From: Agrypnia vestita
Lineage: Eukaryota; Arthropoda; Insecta; Trichoptera; Phryganeidae
Assembly: GCA_016648135.1 (NCBI GenBank)
Contig: JADDOH010005126.1
Coordinates: 1-64,000 of the forward strand
DNA: 64,000 bases
Direction: 5' to 3'
Shown: positions 31,909-43,189 of the stretch, in pieces
Layout of the letters: the number at the start of each line of letters is the position of its first letter
How positions within the stretch are numbered: the first letter of the stretch is position 1
Made by a program: the position numbers and the translations under genes
Notes under the pieces: generated by a model
Seen by the model: only the letters and a program-made list of their open reading frames with translations
What the model was told of the DNA's origin: nothing
Database searches by the model: none

Positions 31909-32328
31909 TAAATTATAGAAGCGTCACAGAGACGAAGCTATTTATACGAAAAACTTACATGAAAGTATTTATATGGTGGCCTAGGGTTTATGAACTGTAT
32001 GAGCTGGTTTCAGTGATCACTTTATACAATGCAACGTTCAGTTTCATCATAAGAACATCCACAAATTAGTGAATTTTTAAAGTTGGAAATATGTTTTAAA
32101 TTAGTTTCATATATTCGAATTATACATTGATTTGGCAGCAGGTAATGATACCTCTTTAGTTACATAAATGAATTAAATTAGAATAATTAGCAATATTATG
32201 TTTAATTCTTATATGATATTCTTCCGAATTATTTAGCACATTCACTAGAATACGTATGAAATTTACTATTGTGAATACTTCCATGTATGTTTCCCATCTT
32301 CGTCTCTGGGAGACAGCAATAATTTTAT
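31909..32328. mobile_element. MITE family 1 (copy c, both ends)
   Basis: The left end AAATTATAGAAGCGTCACAG then AGACGAAG, and the right end CTTCGTCTCTGGGAGACAGC then AATAATTT, are inverted versions of each other. This defines a roughly 420-bp element. The interior includes GATCACTTTATACAATGCAA as in copies a and d. No coding content. The target duplication is ambiguous in this A+T-rich flank. Confidence 0.75.
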
Positions 32329-32329
32329 T

Positions 32330-34140
32330 AATTACAATTATCGTTCGTATTCTGAGAAAAATAAGATTGTTATTTTGTTAATAATCCAACATTCAAAAAT
32401 ATACGTTTTTCTTTATGCACATGTAATTACTTCGTTAATATACATTTTCATCTATTGCAGTTTCAGAATGGTTAAAGTACTTCGCAAAGTAGTCGTAAAT
32501 CTACATTGCCTAATTAGTGTGATATGTTGATTGAGGGGGATTTGGAGTATAAGGAATTCATAAATGATTGTCAATTAAAACCTGAGAGAGAAAGTAGAAA
32601 TTGCAATTGAAATATCACTTTTAACAACAAACAATTGTACAGTGATGGCATAAAGATCACTATAGAATTTTAAAATTTTTTAAATTACTTTAGTTAGATA
32701 CTTCACTTTTGTTACATCATGTGGATTGTAATGTCCGACCTCCACGATGTCTGGGTGATATTTTGATATGGAAGCAATACTCATATCATCACTTAAACTA
32801 GTAATTGCAATCTGGAATTTTGTCTTATATATAATTTTTTATAAATAATAAAATATTTTCTTGCGGATTATTTTATAAAAAAAGTGCTAATTGTTTTAAT
32901 AGTTTTTAAAGAAATCAATTTATCTTACACACATTTACTAATTACTTCATCTAAAGAGTTTAACAATTAAATTATTGTAAATATTTTCATCACAATGGTA
33001 GAAATATTGATATTTTATGTGTGTCTCTTGTTAAATCAGCAAATGACAGTCTGGTTATTTTTAGATCATTAATTTAACCTTGTTGTAAATGTTTGTTATG
33101 AGAGAAATCGTGCGAAAGTCACGAGACGCCGAGCAATCCAAGCGCTTTATTTCCTCAACAGTTTTCCCGCCATGAATAATTATGAATACAAAATGGCGGT
33201 GAAACAAAAGCCTCGGCCGACGGCAATTGAATGTACCAAAAGTTATGTTATTCAAAACAAGGCAAATTGTATTTGGCCGCGCGGTTTCATAGAAAAGGAT
33301 GGATTTTGCATAACTCAAACCTCGTTATTTATTCTGCATCGCTCTCTTCGGTTTTGTTTCTTCTTTTTTTATGCTCTCCGTAGTCTCGGGTGAACACGTA
33401 ATCTTCGATTGCGGTAGTTCCACCCATCTGACTGCCATTTTTGTATGGATATTTTATTATTTTTATATTCGTTTAATTTATATTCATGCTGAGTAGAGAC
33501 CTCGAACCGAAAGGTAAAATGTGGGTTGGCTAAAGGCCCGCTGGACTGTGGCCATAAGAGCAGTTAAAGACATTTAGTGGATACGTGTGTCGCCATTTTC
33601 TGGTATCGTGTTAACAGAAAATGGCGACTCTTCACTTACTCAACATAGTTTTATAAGTACAAGCTTCCATATCAGTCCTCTCTGCTACCAGATTGGCATT
33701 TTTCTCTACTTTCAATCTCGCGATACCAATAACATATAAATTTTTGTGTTTGCGGCTAAATGAGTAAATTGAACATAGAGAAGAATTCAGTTACAAACAG
33801 TTGAAGAAATCTGCTTGTGTTATGATGATCGCAAATATGTTCATGACATCAGCAAAACAGAGCACGTGGATGATAAAAAATATGCATCTTTTTCATTTAC
33901 AAAAAATATGAAAAGCAAATGTCCCAGAAGGAACCCTTGAGGTACCACGCTAGTTACCTATACCCAATTGGAAACGCAGTTATTAACCAGCACTGCTTAG
34001 GAACTTTTATCTTATATTGGATGAAAACCATTTATACAGATCAACTCAAACACGTCATTTTAATTAAATTATTTAAAAGTAGTACATAATCTAATCCGTC
34101 GGACCATTTTCTGTTATCGGTGGTGATCACGTCAATCTGA
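32330..34140. other. Mostly unique DNA; GC-richer at 33080-33420
   Basis: 33080-33420 and 33480-33600 are non-repeated and relatively GC-rich. No frame there has a recognisable domain. See the hairpin at 33589-33628. Confidence 0.3.
33589..33628. repeat. 14-bp perfect hairpin
   Basis: GTCGCCATTTTCTG (33589-33602) and CAGAAAATGGCGAC (33615-33628) flank a 12-nt loop. It has no relation to other repeats here. It could be a transposon footprint or an RNA hairpin. Confidence 0.85.
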
Positions 34141-34144
34141 TTAA

Positions 34145-34350
34145 GAATGTTCTTAGAGTTTCACGGCCACTCAGAATCTTCAAGTTTGTGTTTACTGGGG
34201 TATTATGCCGTGTTGTTACGACCTTTCGGGCCGATGTTTCGGATCCCATTGCAGGGTCCATCATCAGGGCTGATGGGATCCGAAACTTCGGCCCGAAAGG
34301 TCGTAACAACACGGCATAATACCCCAGTAAACACAAACTTGAAGACGTCA
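34145..34350. repeat. Foldback with 72-bp arms, family E
   Basis: The arms 34177-34248 and 34274-34345 are reverse complements with a single mismatch, around a 25-nt loop. Partial copies occur at 47222-47298 (GTTCAGAATCTTC, GGGTCCATCATCAGGGCTGA) and 50863-50925 (AATCTTC, ATTATGCCG, TTACGACC). The minus strand of the left arm plus loop contains CTGATGA...GAAAC, so the family is probably a PLE terminal repeat in inverted duplication. Confidence 0.85.
34228..34270 (-). ncRNA. Hammerhead-like motif E
   Basis: Minus strand: canonical CTGATGA (plus-strand 34261-34267), stem II GGA..CCC/GGG.TCC with a bulge, then GAAAC. After GAAAC the sequence ATCGG gives no palindromic stem III, so the motif is incomplete. 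It may instead pair within the large foldback. Confidence 0.35.
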
Positions 34351-34470
34351 ATCTGATGACCACCATCCATTGATTTTATCAGTATTCATTTAAGAATACG
34401 CAATAGCGAAGCGATAGGCAATTAAAAAATACTATTCAGCCATAACGAAGTAGAAAATATTTTAATGTAT

Positions 34471-34777
34471 TGTTACGTGGCGTGGCTCGCTCGAAAAATG
34501 AAATGGCACAACTCGTAAAATAAATCTTTTATTATCGCTTATACATTATCTCTCATATTTTACAATCGCTCGCAACGCAATACTACTGCTATTTTTTATT
34601 CAAACACAAAAGAACAGCTCTCTTTTGTTTTTCTACTCGGGTAAGAACCCTTCCATTTCTTCGCTATTTATTAATCATGTTAGTTCTTATTTCAACCACT
34701 GGGCATACCGGCCCGCCGTTCTGCGCATGTGACACTTTTCTATGGAACTGTCAAATGTCGACGAACAGCTCGTTACA
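34471..34777 (-). mobile_element. Solo LTR with 4-bp target duplication
   Basis: A 307-bp unit with inverted tips TGTTACG...CGTTACA, flanked by GTAT on both sides (34467-34470 and 34778-34781). Minus orientation is inferred because that strand ends with AATAAAAGATTTATTTTACG and then CCACGCCACGTAACA, resembling the family G LTR 3' ends (GCCACGTCCAGTTACA at 41831). No internal region remains, so it is a solo LTR. Four-base duplications fit Gypsy-type integration. Confidence 0.9.
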
Positions 34778-34784
34778 GTATCAA

Positions 34785-35380
34785 GTTAGTCAGTAAGGGG
34801 TTAAAAATAAAATTAAAAATTTGGGACAGAATACAAATATAATTCCATGGGATAAACGTAACTATACATCTGTTAATCATCCTTGAAGCGACGGCGCTAT
34901 AAAATTATCACAAACATAAACATAAACTAATATCTTAATCACAGAAGAAAAGCGTAAGATGAACTTAAATCTCTTTGATATTTCGTCATCGTTTTGCCAC
35001 AAGCGCTAAAATCACACATCTGACCTTTGAACTAACGCACAACGTTATAATCATAAAGGTTTACAAATAGTTCCAAACTGAATGGAATAAACAAACTATG
35101 TTTAGCTTATTCAACTGTATGATAACTAAACATAGGAGCTTTGATCATCTGGTTTAATCTCAACTTATTCAAACGTTCAAACAGTCTGACAGAAGTCAGT
35201 CCGAATACAACCAGAGTAATGGACGTACGAAATTTACATAACTGCTCATATGACAAGTACAATACGTACATTGTATTTGAGATAATCCAATTTTTACACC
35301 TTCCTAGCCTTAGGGCAATCAAATGTGTCACTTGTAATATTTCATATAATTCTACACAATTCCTGGGAACAGTTATAGAG
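34785..35380. other. Unassigned DNA upstream of PLE B
   Basis: The 100-codon frame at 35141-35443 has no recognisable motif. The upstream boundary of the PLE is somewhere near its end. Confidence 0.3.
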
Positions 35381-35384
35381 AGGG

Positions 35385-36197
35385 ATTTTTGGACTTGGAC
35401 ATCAATTTATAAATCTCTACCATACGGCTTCAGGAATATATAAGAAAGATTCACATTCAAGATTTCACCCATGGTCGCATAAATTATCCGCTTACCACTC
35501 TATGGTGCATAGACTCGTCAGTATTCCCCTAAGTAAAAAAGCATATACAGATGAAATAGAAATTATTAAAAAAATTGCAACTAATAACGGCTATAGAATA
35601 AGTGACATAGAGAAAATGATAAGAAACAAAAAATACAAAAATAAAATTAATCTCATATACCCTAATCAGAAAAATAATAATAATAAATAGGCATGCATAG
35701 AATTTTTCGGCCCAACTTCAGTAAAAATAGCTAATGAAATTAAAAAGTGTGATTTAAAAATAGCCTTTAGAACCAATAACAATATAGGAACAAACCTCAA
35801 AAACTCTAAAAGCAAAACACCTAAATTAGAAAACAGTGGCATATACAAATTAACATGTAATCATAAAGATTGCAATGCCACATATATAGGACAAACGGGA
35901 AGGTCTTTTTTAACTAGATTCGCGGAACACATGCGCTGCTATAAAAATAAAAATTTAGAGTCAAAATTTGCGGCCCATTTATTAAATGAAAACCACGTCC
36001 CGCAAGGTGATAACGAACCAAAACCTTTACACATAGAAACAAAAGGTTTTAGGATGAATTTACTTGAGCAACTAGAAATAAATAAATATAAAAAGGATCC
36101 AAATATTAAACTTTTAAATAATCAACAAAAAATAATCTTCTCTCCACTTCTAAATATTTTAAAAAAAACCAATAATCAAGGACATAAATTAAAATAA
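35385..36197 (+). pseudogene. PLE family B: reverse transcriptase tail and GIY-YIG endonuclease
   Basis: From 35442 one frame reads HPWSHKLSAYHSMVHRL, the segment after the PLE reverse transcriptase, then IEFFGPTSVKIANEI and a CNHKDCNATYIGQTGRSF block, RFAEH, and ends HKLK at 36197. CX4C, YIGQTGRSF and R..EH are the hallmarks of the PLE C-terminal GIY-YIG endonuclease, which nicks the target. The only break in this frame is TAG at 35688-35690. A FLDLD string at 35386-35400 sits in another frame, suggesting an upstream frameshift. The reverse transcriptase palm is absent, so this copy is 5' truncated but otherwise well kept. Confidence 0.9.
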
Positions 36198-36470
36198 TAT
36201 TTATAAATAACACTTACAGAAAACGGGGAATTTTGATAATTAAGCATAACGTTAACCGAGGCACCTTTAATGATAAGTGCCCGGGAAAAAACGTACATTA
36301 CTGCAGGGCTTCACCACAAATATCTAATTACTCTAAATGGGAAGGGGTAACTTAAAATTGTATAAATAAGTCGTTTGTACGTGGTATATCCACTGTTTGA
36401 TAATGGCCTTACAAGCCGAAACAGCTGTAACACATAAAAATACTTAACCCGTAGAACTTAATAATAATAT
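36198..36470 (+). mobile_element. PLE family B 3' non-coding region
   Basis: Follows the endonuclease stop and aligns with 9326-9605: GAGGCACCTTTAATGATAAG, a GGGAAGGGGT block, GTGGTATATCCACT and the hammerhead-like motif, then an A-rich end near 36500. Confidence 0.85.
36394..36432 (+). ncRNA. Hammerhead-like motif B (copy 2)
   Basis: Stem I TGT/ACA (36394-36396 with 36430-36432), core TTGATAA (36397-36403), hairpin GGC/GCC, GAAA (36418-36421), palindromic ACAGCTGT, A36429 at the cleavage position. The core shares both non-canonical bases with copy 1, so the source element probably already had them. Activity is doubtful. Confidence 0.45.
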
Positions 36471-36474
36471 TTAT

Positions 36475-36860
36475 TAAAATTTAATTTATTTTAAATTTCG
36501 CTAAAAAAAAAAAAAAAAAGATTCACAGGTAATCAAAAGCTCACGTGGTTTGAAGCGAGGTTTATTGTTGCGAGATTGCAGGATATTGGATAAGATCAAA
36601 CTTAGCTACAGCACGTGTGCCCGTTAGTACAATGGTCGAGAAGAGAATGGTTACACAATTGAATCATATGGGTTTCGTAATTTATCAATTAACGGGATTC
36701 ATCACCAACAACATCAACAATTATCAGGTTATAACAATCATATTTGTAGCAAATAAGGTTTTCAAGTAAGAGAGGGAAGTTACTTTAGTAAAAGAAAGAC
36801 ACTTACATAAGAGAAGGGCATCTTATTCTCACCTAAGGTCCTGATGAAATTTTTTTTTTA
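36475..36860. other. A+T-rich DNA, no gene seen
   Basis: Begins with an A16-type homopolymer near 36505 that may be the PLE tail. Confidence 0.45.
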
Positions 36861-36861
36861 A

Positions 36862-37080
36862 TTTGGTCACAAAATTGTGGCTATGGGAGGCAAACAAAAT
36901 ACTTGAAATTTATATAATAACTAGAGACAAATTTATCTATAATATATATATTCTTTAATTCACAATATCTCGCTAATATCAAAATATGACTTTCTCTCCG
37001 CGTGCGTTTCTTTGGAATTAATAACAGAAAATTTGCGTTGTGGAAAATTCTTGTGAATTTTAGTGAATGGTAATTTTGCA
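36862..37080 (-). mobile_element. LTR family G fragment
   Basis: GGTCACAAAATTGTGGCTAT and GGGAGGCAAAC match the LTR 3' end seen at 11760 and 41831. Similarity fades within about 200 bp. Confidence 0.55.
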
Positions 37081-37084
37081 ATTG

Positions 37085-39030
37085 TTCCTAAATGATCCTG
37101 TGCTTTTCTGAGTTTTTTCTAATATCTGCTAGATTATTCCAAAGATGTGTTATGTAGATATGTTGAGAAGATAATTTTCACCATAACATAAATACTTAAA
37201 GTGAGAATATTATGATTGAACCAACCGCTGCTCCAAGTACAACAAACTCGGTTTAATTAGCTTGGGCATATCTTCCCTATGGGAAATAAAAGACATTTTA
37301 AACAGATTTTCACAAAAGCGCCTGATGGAAAAAGGCCTTTTGAAATGACCCAGGAGTCAATGAAGAAAGTAAATGGAGAGACTGCGAATAAAGATATAAC
37401 CACCCATGTGACCAACACAGCGCAGGGCAGAGAGTGGTGGAAGAAGCTATCCCAGCTGTAGGTCCCTTATCTGGTAAGGATAAAGAGAAATAAAAAGAAT
37501 AAATATGTGAATATTATAGGTGACAAGCACAAAGGACCAACAATAGTAAATAGGTGTCTTTGATGTTAAAAGTCACATAAAACTGGTACTATTTAGCAAA
37601 AGGTTATTTAAGTTTGTTTGCGATAGATAACTTATAAAAAAAATACTTATACGAAGGTTCTCATTTTAAAAATTAAATTTCTGTCAAGAATCCATTTACA
37701 AGGAGTATTTTATACGTTGGGTTTGGTTATGGTTTGATACTTTCAACCTTCCGCATGTTGCTAAGTTTTCATGAAGTAAAGTTAGTAGTTTTAGTTCGTG
37801 ATCTGCCATTTTGTGGAAATTTCCTGTGGAAGACTAGTACTGAACTGAGCTCAGAACTGTGATTCCAAACACAATAAGTTTTAGAATTTTGCACCTAAAT
37901 TTCTAAAGAGTTGTAACTTTTTCATATAACAATATTTTATAACACATTATGCGGCTTGGTGCTAAATATATAAATGTTGAAAAGTATTTTGTATTAAACC
38001 GAAATGTTCAAATAGGTTTTATTAGGAGTCTCTTCAGTATTTATTCAAAAAGACTTTGTTTTATTTCAATTATCCAAAAGTCGCATCGATATAAACTTTG
38101 CCTTTTCTAAATGCCTTTCTTTAATATCAACATTATAAATATTGGCTTTGCAATCATTGACGAGCCATGGCCTCCATTTTCCTACATTGACCTCTGTATC
38201 CGTCTATCCAGTTTTGAATCATCTGGTATAATCGAATCTCATCTCGGAATTTTTTTAATACAATGACTACATAAATTATATCATATAATTTAATAATTTT
38301 CCCTCACATATGGAAGGGGACTAATGGCATGATTCAGAGTTGGACGAGCATCATGTTCACTGGAGCCGACTACAGAAGCAGAATCTGCAGCAGCCTATCG
38401 ATTTGTTCATATGGCGTAAATCGATTGAATATCCACCAATACAATATTATACAAATCTCTGCAGCTTTATTTCAAGAAAGTTGTTTAATCTTTATGAATA
38501 CGACCGGGTCTGCGCATGCCATTTCTTATTCAATATTCTGTACACCTTATCTACGACAATGTCTAAAGTATGACTTGGACAGTATATCACTTCTTTTGAC
38601 TTTGACGTGTGTGTGTGATCACTCGGAGTAAAATTGTGCCCTGTTTTTATAATGATTTATAAATTAAGGGAATCTTTCTGATAAGGATTAGAGAGACTTG
38701 GATACTTTAGAAGATTCACCTCAATTCTATGCTGGCGGAAGTATTCGGGAATGAATCGACGTGATCACGTTTTCGTCCTAGACCAGGCTGGAAGTCTGGC
38801 AAGATCAGAAGAGGAACGTGGTAAGACGCGCTCCTGTCTGACCTTGGTACCCGACCGTTTTCATTTTCCAAACGTTTCCCTGCCAAGTCCCCGAACGGAA
38901 AGTGTACTATTTCTCAATCTCCGTCCATATCCATACTACCGAACAATTTATCAAGACTAACCCATCCCTTTGCATATAATAGAAAAGATTTCAAATAAAA
39001 TGAAGATTAATGTTCGGTACTTACATAGGA
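37085..39030. other. Mostly unique DNA
   Basis: 38730-38940 is GC-richer and unrepeated. The frames at 37279, 38329 and 38751 have no recognisable motif. Confidence 0.3.
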
Positions 39031-39560
39031 TGGTAGTTTATTAATAGAGCTATTGCAATTCTAGCCACACGCACCGAGCGATATCCACCAATCAGAGGTT
39101 CGATGCAATCCTGGTCACTAATAAATAAAAATACTGTCGCTGGCTGCCAAAAATTTCAATTATTAAACCAAATATCCCTGTATTCATCTCTTCTGTTGAT
39201 TTATCTCACACATACAACGTGACCCTTACACAATACATGTTACATGCCGATACGAGAAGATTCCTCTGGACGGGTGGGCATCATCTCACAAACACCTATA
39301 CACTTACCCGTCAATACACACAATTTATAATTATTAAACAAAATTCATCACAATAGTTAAGTGTTGGAGAGAATTAACACGGAGTGTGGTTCTTGGACGC
39401 CGGTCTTCCAAGCAGATCTAGTCTCTAAGATACACGGAGAGAAATACAGAGGTCACACCGGCAGCTACCGACGGTCACACGTTAGCCATTACTGGTGAGT
39501 GACGATGGAATATCTCGGTGTCCCAAACTGCGCCACCATGTATGCGGTATTTACCTCTCT
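39030..39560 (-). other. Possible retroviral-type leader(s)
   Basis: On the minus strand, CATACA then TGGTGGCGCAGTTTGGGA near 39545-39520 has the form of an LTR end followed by a primer binding site (complement of a tRNA 3' end in CCA). Further down, TTTGGCAGCCAGCGACAG near 39160-39143 has a similar form. The section between is GC-richer. No LTR pair or gag is seen, so this is a suggestion only. Confidence 0.25.
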
Positions 39561-39769
39561 CGCTTGTCGCTGGATGGTGACAGATATGTGTGCTACACCA
39601 AAACTGCACTGCCGTTTCCGTGCTACGTATTTGCCAGATAATTGGCATCAAATCTTTTTCATTACGGAGATCTTCACCTCGTTTACTTATGTATTTGTTC
39701 TTTCTCTTAAATATGTAACACAAATGCTTTGGCTTCGTCACAGCATAGCAAGAAAACTACTTTAGCACT

Positions 39770-41010
39770 AAAATAATTGCAATGTGAATGGTGAAAGAAT
39801 GCAGTCGATACGAGAGATTTTGGGTCCCACTTTACTTTATAATACGCGATATACTCGTTTATATGATTGTATCCCCCATTTTTTTTTAAACTCATGATGA
39901 ATTGGTCATGGGATTTATTTTAATTTTATTTTTCGTTAAAAGACTTTTTAACCGTAAGTAGGTACTCATTCATTTTTTTTTTCGATGAACTTGCTCCCTT
40001 CTATCAGAATCAAACAGAATATTGCAATGTTTTTCAGAATTTCGATTAGTAATAAATATGATTAATATGTGAGGGATTGATTTTCCCCATGAGCAATTAT
40101 TACTTCCTACCGCAAAATATATTGATATACAGGAATACAAATGTTAACACACATAGAGGTTGTTAATTATCTATATAAATATTTTCGCTTAATTTATTCA
40201 ACTTATAAAGGCTTAAAAAATGGTAAAAGACGTCAATTATGTATCACACGCGACATTCGGAGCTGCCGTATTAGGTGACTCCAGAAGGTACAATTAGTGC
40301 GCTAGATACTCAGCCAGTGCAGCTTAAATTGTCAAGTACTATCTTGATGGTTTCATGAAACATATGATGGGAGGCATTAAGTATGTACAATTATGTATTA
40401 ATACTGGAAACGATCCACTATTACAAAACGCATTGTCACACTTTACATTATCAATCTGCTGAATCATAATGACGTATCCTCTAAAATTATTTTAAGTAAC
40501 TTATTTGTTCATTTCTCTTTAAACTATTGACATTTTCACATAAATTAACCCTTAACACATGGATAACAATGGCTTACAATTTAGCCTTCATAAAGATCAC
40601 ATGCGTATTACGTATACCCATTTTCAAACCGAGCCAAAGCTCTTGCTCAATGACTGTGATCATTGAATTGGTTGACCACTGGAGGGCCCGACCAATGGCC
40701 AATTGACCTTTCGGTGCCAAAGGACGGGCTAATTTCTAGCTCACACAGACCAGACAAAGGTACAGAACATTGCTTTGACATTTTAAGGCTCGCTAATTCG
40801 AGAACCAATGATGAAATGCCAAATTTCATTGAAAATGTAACCACACATATATAAATTAAAAAATCATCACACGATTTTTATACATGCATATAATGGCTAA
40901 TCATCATTTTTATAATTAATCAGCCGAAACGATCGACCTGTGTGTGTGTTTAATAATTAATTGAAAAAAAATATATATATATATATATATAGCTTCCAAA
41001 AATTTGATAG
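39770..41010. other. A+T-rich DNA with an (AT)n run
   Basis: A dinucleotide AT run covers about 40971-40991. No gene seen. Confidence 0.5.
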
Positions 41011-41012
41011 AC

Positions 41013-41215
41013 AAATTTGTTACATTGTGTAAAGTGATCATTTAAGCCAGTCGTATGATAGGTCGTTAGCCTTATGAACACCCAAAGACATCCATACCTA
41101 CTTTGCGAGACATAATTACAATTTTCATGTCGTTAGCCCTGAGCCATCCTTTAAAGGCTTCCATAAGACTTTGTTTATGTAAGTTACTTCGTCTCTGTGG
41201 GCCTTCTGTAATTTC
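41013..41215. mobile_element. MITE family 1 (copy d)
   Basis: TTGTGTAAAGTGATCATTTA, GCCAGTCGTATGATAGGTCG and TGAACACCCAAAGACATCCA match the right arm of copy a. The end ACTTCGTCTCTGTGGGCCTT then CTGTAATTT is the family terminal repeat. The left arm is absent. Confidence 0.75.
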
Positions 41216-41219
41216 TCTT

Positions 41220-41830
41220 AATTTATGAAAAGGATAATAATTTAAATATTGTAAACATAAATGGTGATCTTTTGAATTTTCGTTTCCTTAATTACCACTT
41301 TCCGGATACTGTCGAATATAACTGGTTATGTGGTACAACGTGTTACGTAAATATTCCTTAATATATAATATCTTATACTCAAATATACCGTGGGGTTTGT
41401 TTCAAGTTTGTTCATGCGTATTAGCAAATGGCATAGTTTAATAATCTTGTGTGTATTATATCTGAACGGTGTTCATTAGTAACTAATGTCTCCGCACAGA
41501 GCTAGATGAGCTCCTCATCCCAAATTACATTTGATTGTTAAAGTTCAAGGGATTTACTAACCAAGCTTAACTGTTTGGGCTCAAATACATGCAGAGGAAA
41601 TTAATCATACTCGAACACTTGCGAACTGGCGCGGAGATTTACTTAGAGAAGGAAGCAGATGTGTCAAAAATATTCTAATTCGATAGTAATCTTCGAAAGT
41701 CTCGTAGCGTCGAGAACCGAGAGCCGGGTTACAGCCGAGTTAGTGAAGATACCAGAGATTACAATCGATAAACTTTTGATCGTTTCACTAATTATATTTA
41801 ATGCAATGGAGATTAAAATACAAATTATAT
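41220..41830. other. Unassigned DNA, no gene seen
   Basis: Nothing recognisable. Confidence 0.45.
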
Positions 41831-42279
41831 TGTAACTGGACGTGGCTGTGGGAGGCAAATGAATACAATAAAACAAATATAAAGTTTAATTTATAATTAA
41901 CAATAAAAAAGACACAGATAAATGTCTCTAGAACATTTCACACACTTATTAAAAATCTTAAAAAACGCCGTTCCGATCACTTTCTGGTATATTCCGTTCA
42001 GTATTTGCACGTAGAAAAAATCACTTTATTTATTACCGCTGGTATAACTAACACTGGTTACACTGCGCTCGCTCCGTTGCTAATATCGTGTGAGTTATCC
42101 ATCTCGAATGACTGCTCCGCATAACTCCCTTGTATGTATTTATAGGTAAATTATTTCGAGATTTTTTAAGAGACTTGTTGAGTATTGTAGACGATTCTAG
42201 AGTGTTTTCGGGCATTCTAGAATGTTATGTGAAATGTTCTAGAGGATTCGATCGTGTATCAGCATCACACCTCGTGATA
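41831..42279 (-). mobile_element. LTR of family G, minus orientation
   Basis: The plus-strand edges TGTAACTGGACGTGGC and CACCTCGTGATA are the inverted tips of the family. Interior blocks GATCACTTTCTGGTATATTC and CTGGTTACACTGCGCTCGCT match 3120-3260. On the minus strand a TATA-like CCTATAAATAC and an AATAAATAAA signal lie in LTR order. Tip flanks (ATAT and ATTC) do not form a convincing target duplication. It is probably a solo LTR of about 449 bp. Confidence 0.75.
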
Positions 42280-42284
42280 ATTCC

Positions 42285-42670
42285 ATTTTTCTTTTAACGT
42301 TTTAGAGCATTGGTATGATGAATGATGAGTGATATGTATACTCGTATGATACCTGTATTACACAACTGCATAATTTGGATAGATTGAGAATTTTTTTAAG
42401 GAACGTTCTCTATATAAGCAGCAAAAACATCGTGCTCAAGACAGTCATGGTTTGACATCTGCGGTTAAACACAGAAGGCAAAGTTAAAGAAAAAATGAGA
42501 AACATTGAGCTTATGGACGAAAAAAAAACTGAGTAAAGCTTAAAAATCATTTCCAATCCAATTATGAATTCTAACTCAATTAAAAATCATTTCTAACTCG
42601 ATTATGAAAAACATCCCTCATTCTATCTAGCCAGCGTTTTACACAAACAATACATTAAAAAAATTATATA
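42285..42670. other. Unassigned DNA; possible decayed PLE upstream part
   Basis: The end of this stretch leads in frame into the PLE endonuclease at 42675, but no motif is recognisable. Confidence 0.3.
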
Positions 42671-42674
42671 AAAT

Positions 42675-43010
42675 GATAAGGATAAAGAAAACATCTTAAA
42701 CAGATCAGGGGTTTATAAATTAATTTGTGATGATTGTGGATATTTTTGTATTGGTAAAATCTGTAGAAATTTTAATATAAGAGTCAAAGAACACCTAAGG
42801 TGATAAAAAATTAATGGCTATTCAGAATTCGCTAACCACCTTATTGAAACCAATCATTCTTTTGATATCAACAAAGCAATCGAAATTTTACATACAAATA
42901 GCAGTGATGTACAATTAGAAGAATTATAAATTTTAGAAATTAGAAAAAGCATAAATAGTAATTTCAACATAATAAATAATCAAACTTTTTTAATAACAGT
43001 CACCTTAAAA
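42675..43010 (+). pseudogene. PLE family D GIY-YIG endonuclease remnant
   Basis: Translates ILNRSGVYKLICDDC, CIGKICRNFNIRVKEHLR, two stops, then NGYSEFANHLIETNHSFD. GVY matches the GIY position, CIG the YIG position (Tyr changed to Cys), and RVKEH the conserved Arg/His. TGA-TAA at 42801-42806 and a later TAA break it. The domain order equals that at 21110-21352. The Tyr to Cys change alone would likely impair nuclease activity. Confidence 0.8.
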
Positions 43011-43189
43011 ATATATTATCTTATTATTTTTTTATGTATATCTTTCATTGTTCTATGCTTTTGTTTCTTGCTTAGCTTTCATATTTGTCTTTGATAGTCT
43101 ATGTTTTTGTTTCCTTATTGACGAGTAATCTACGCCTGAACGTTTTCTTTGTTTGTTTTGTTTCTATGATTTTCCAATTTATTCTCTAT

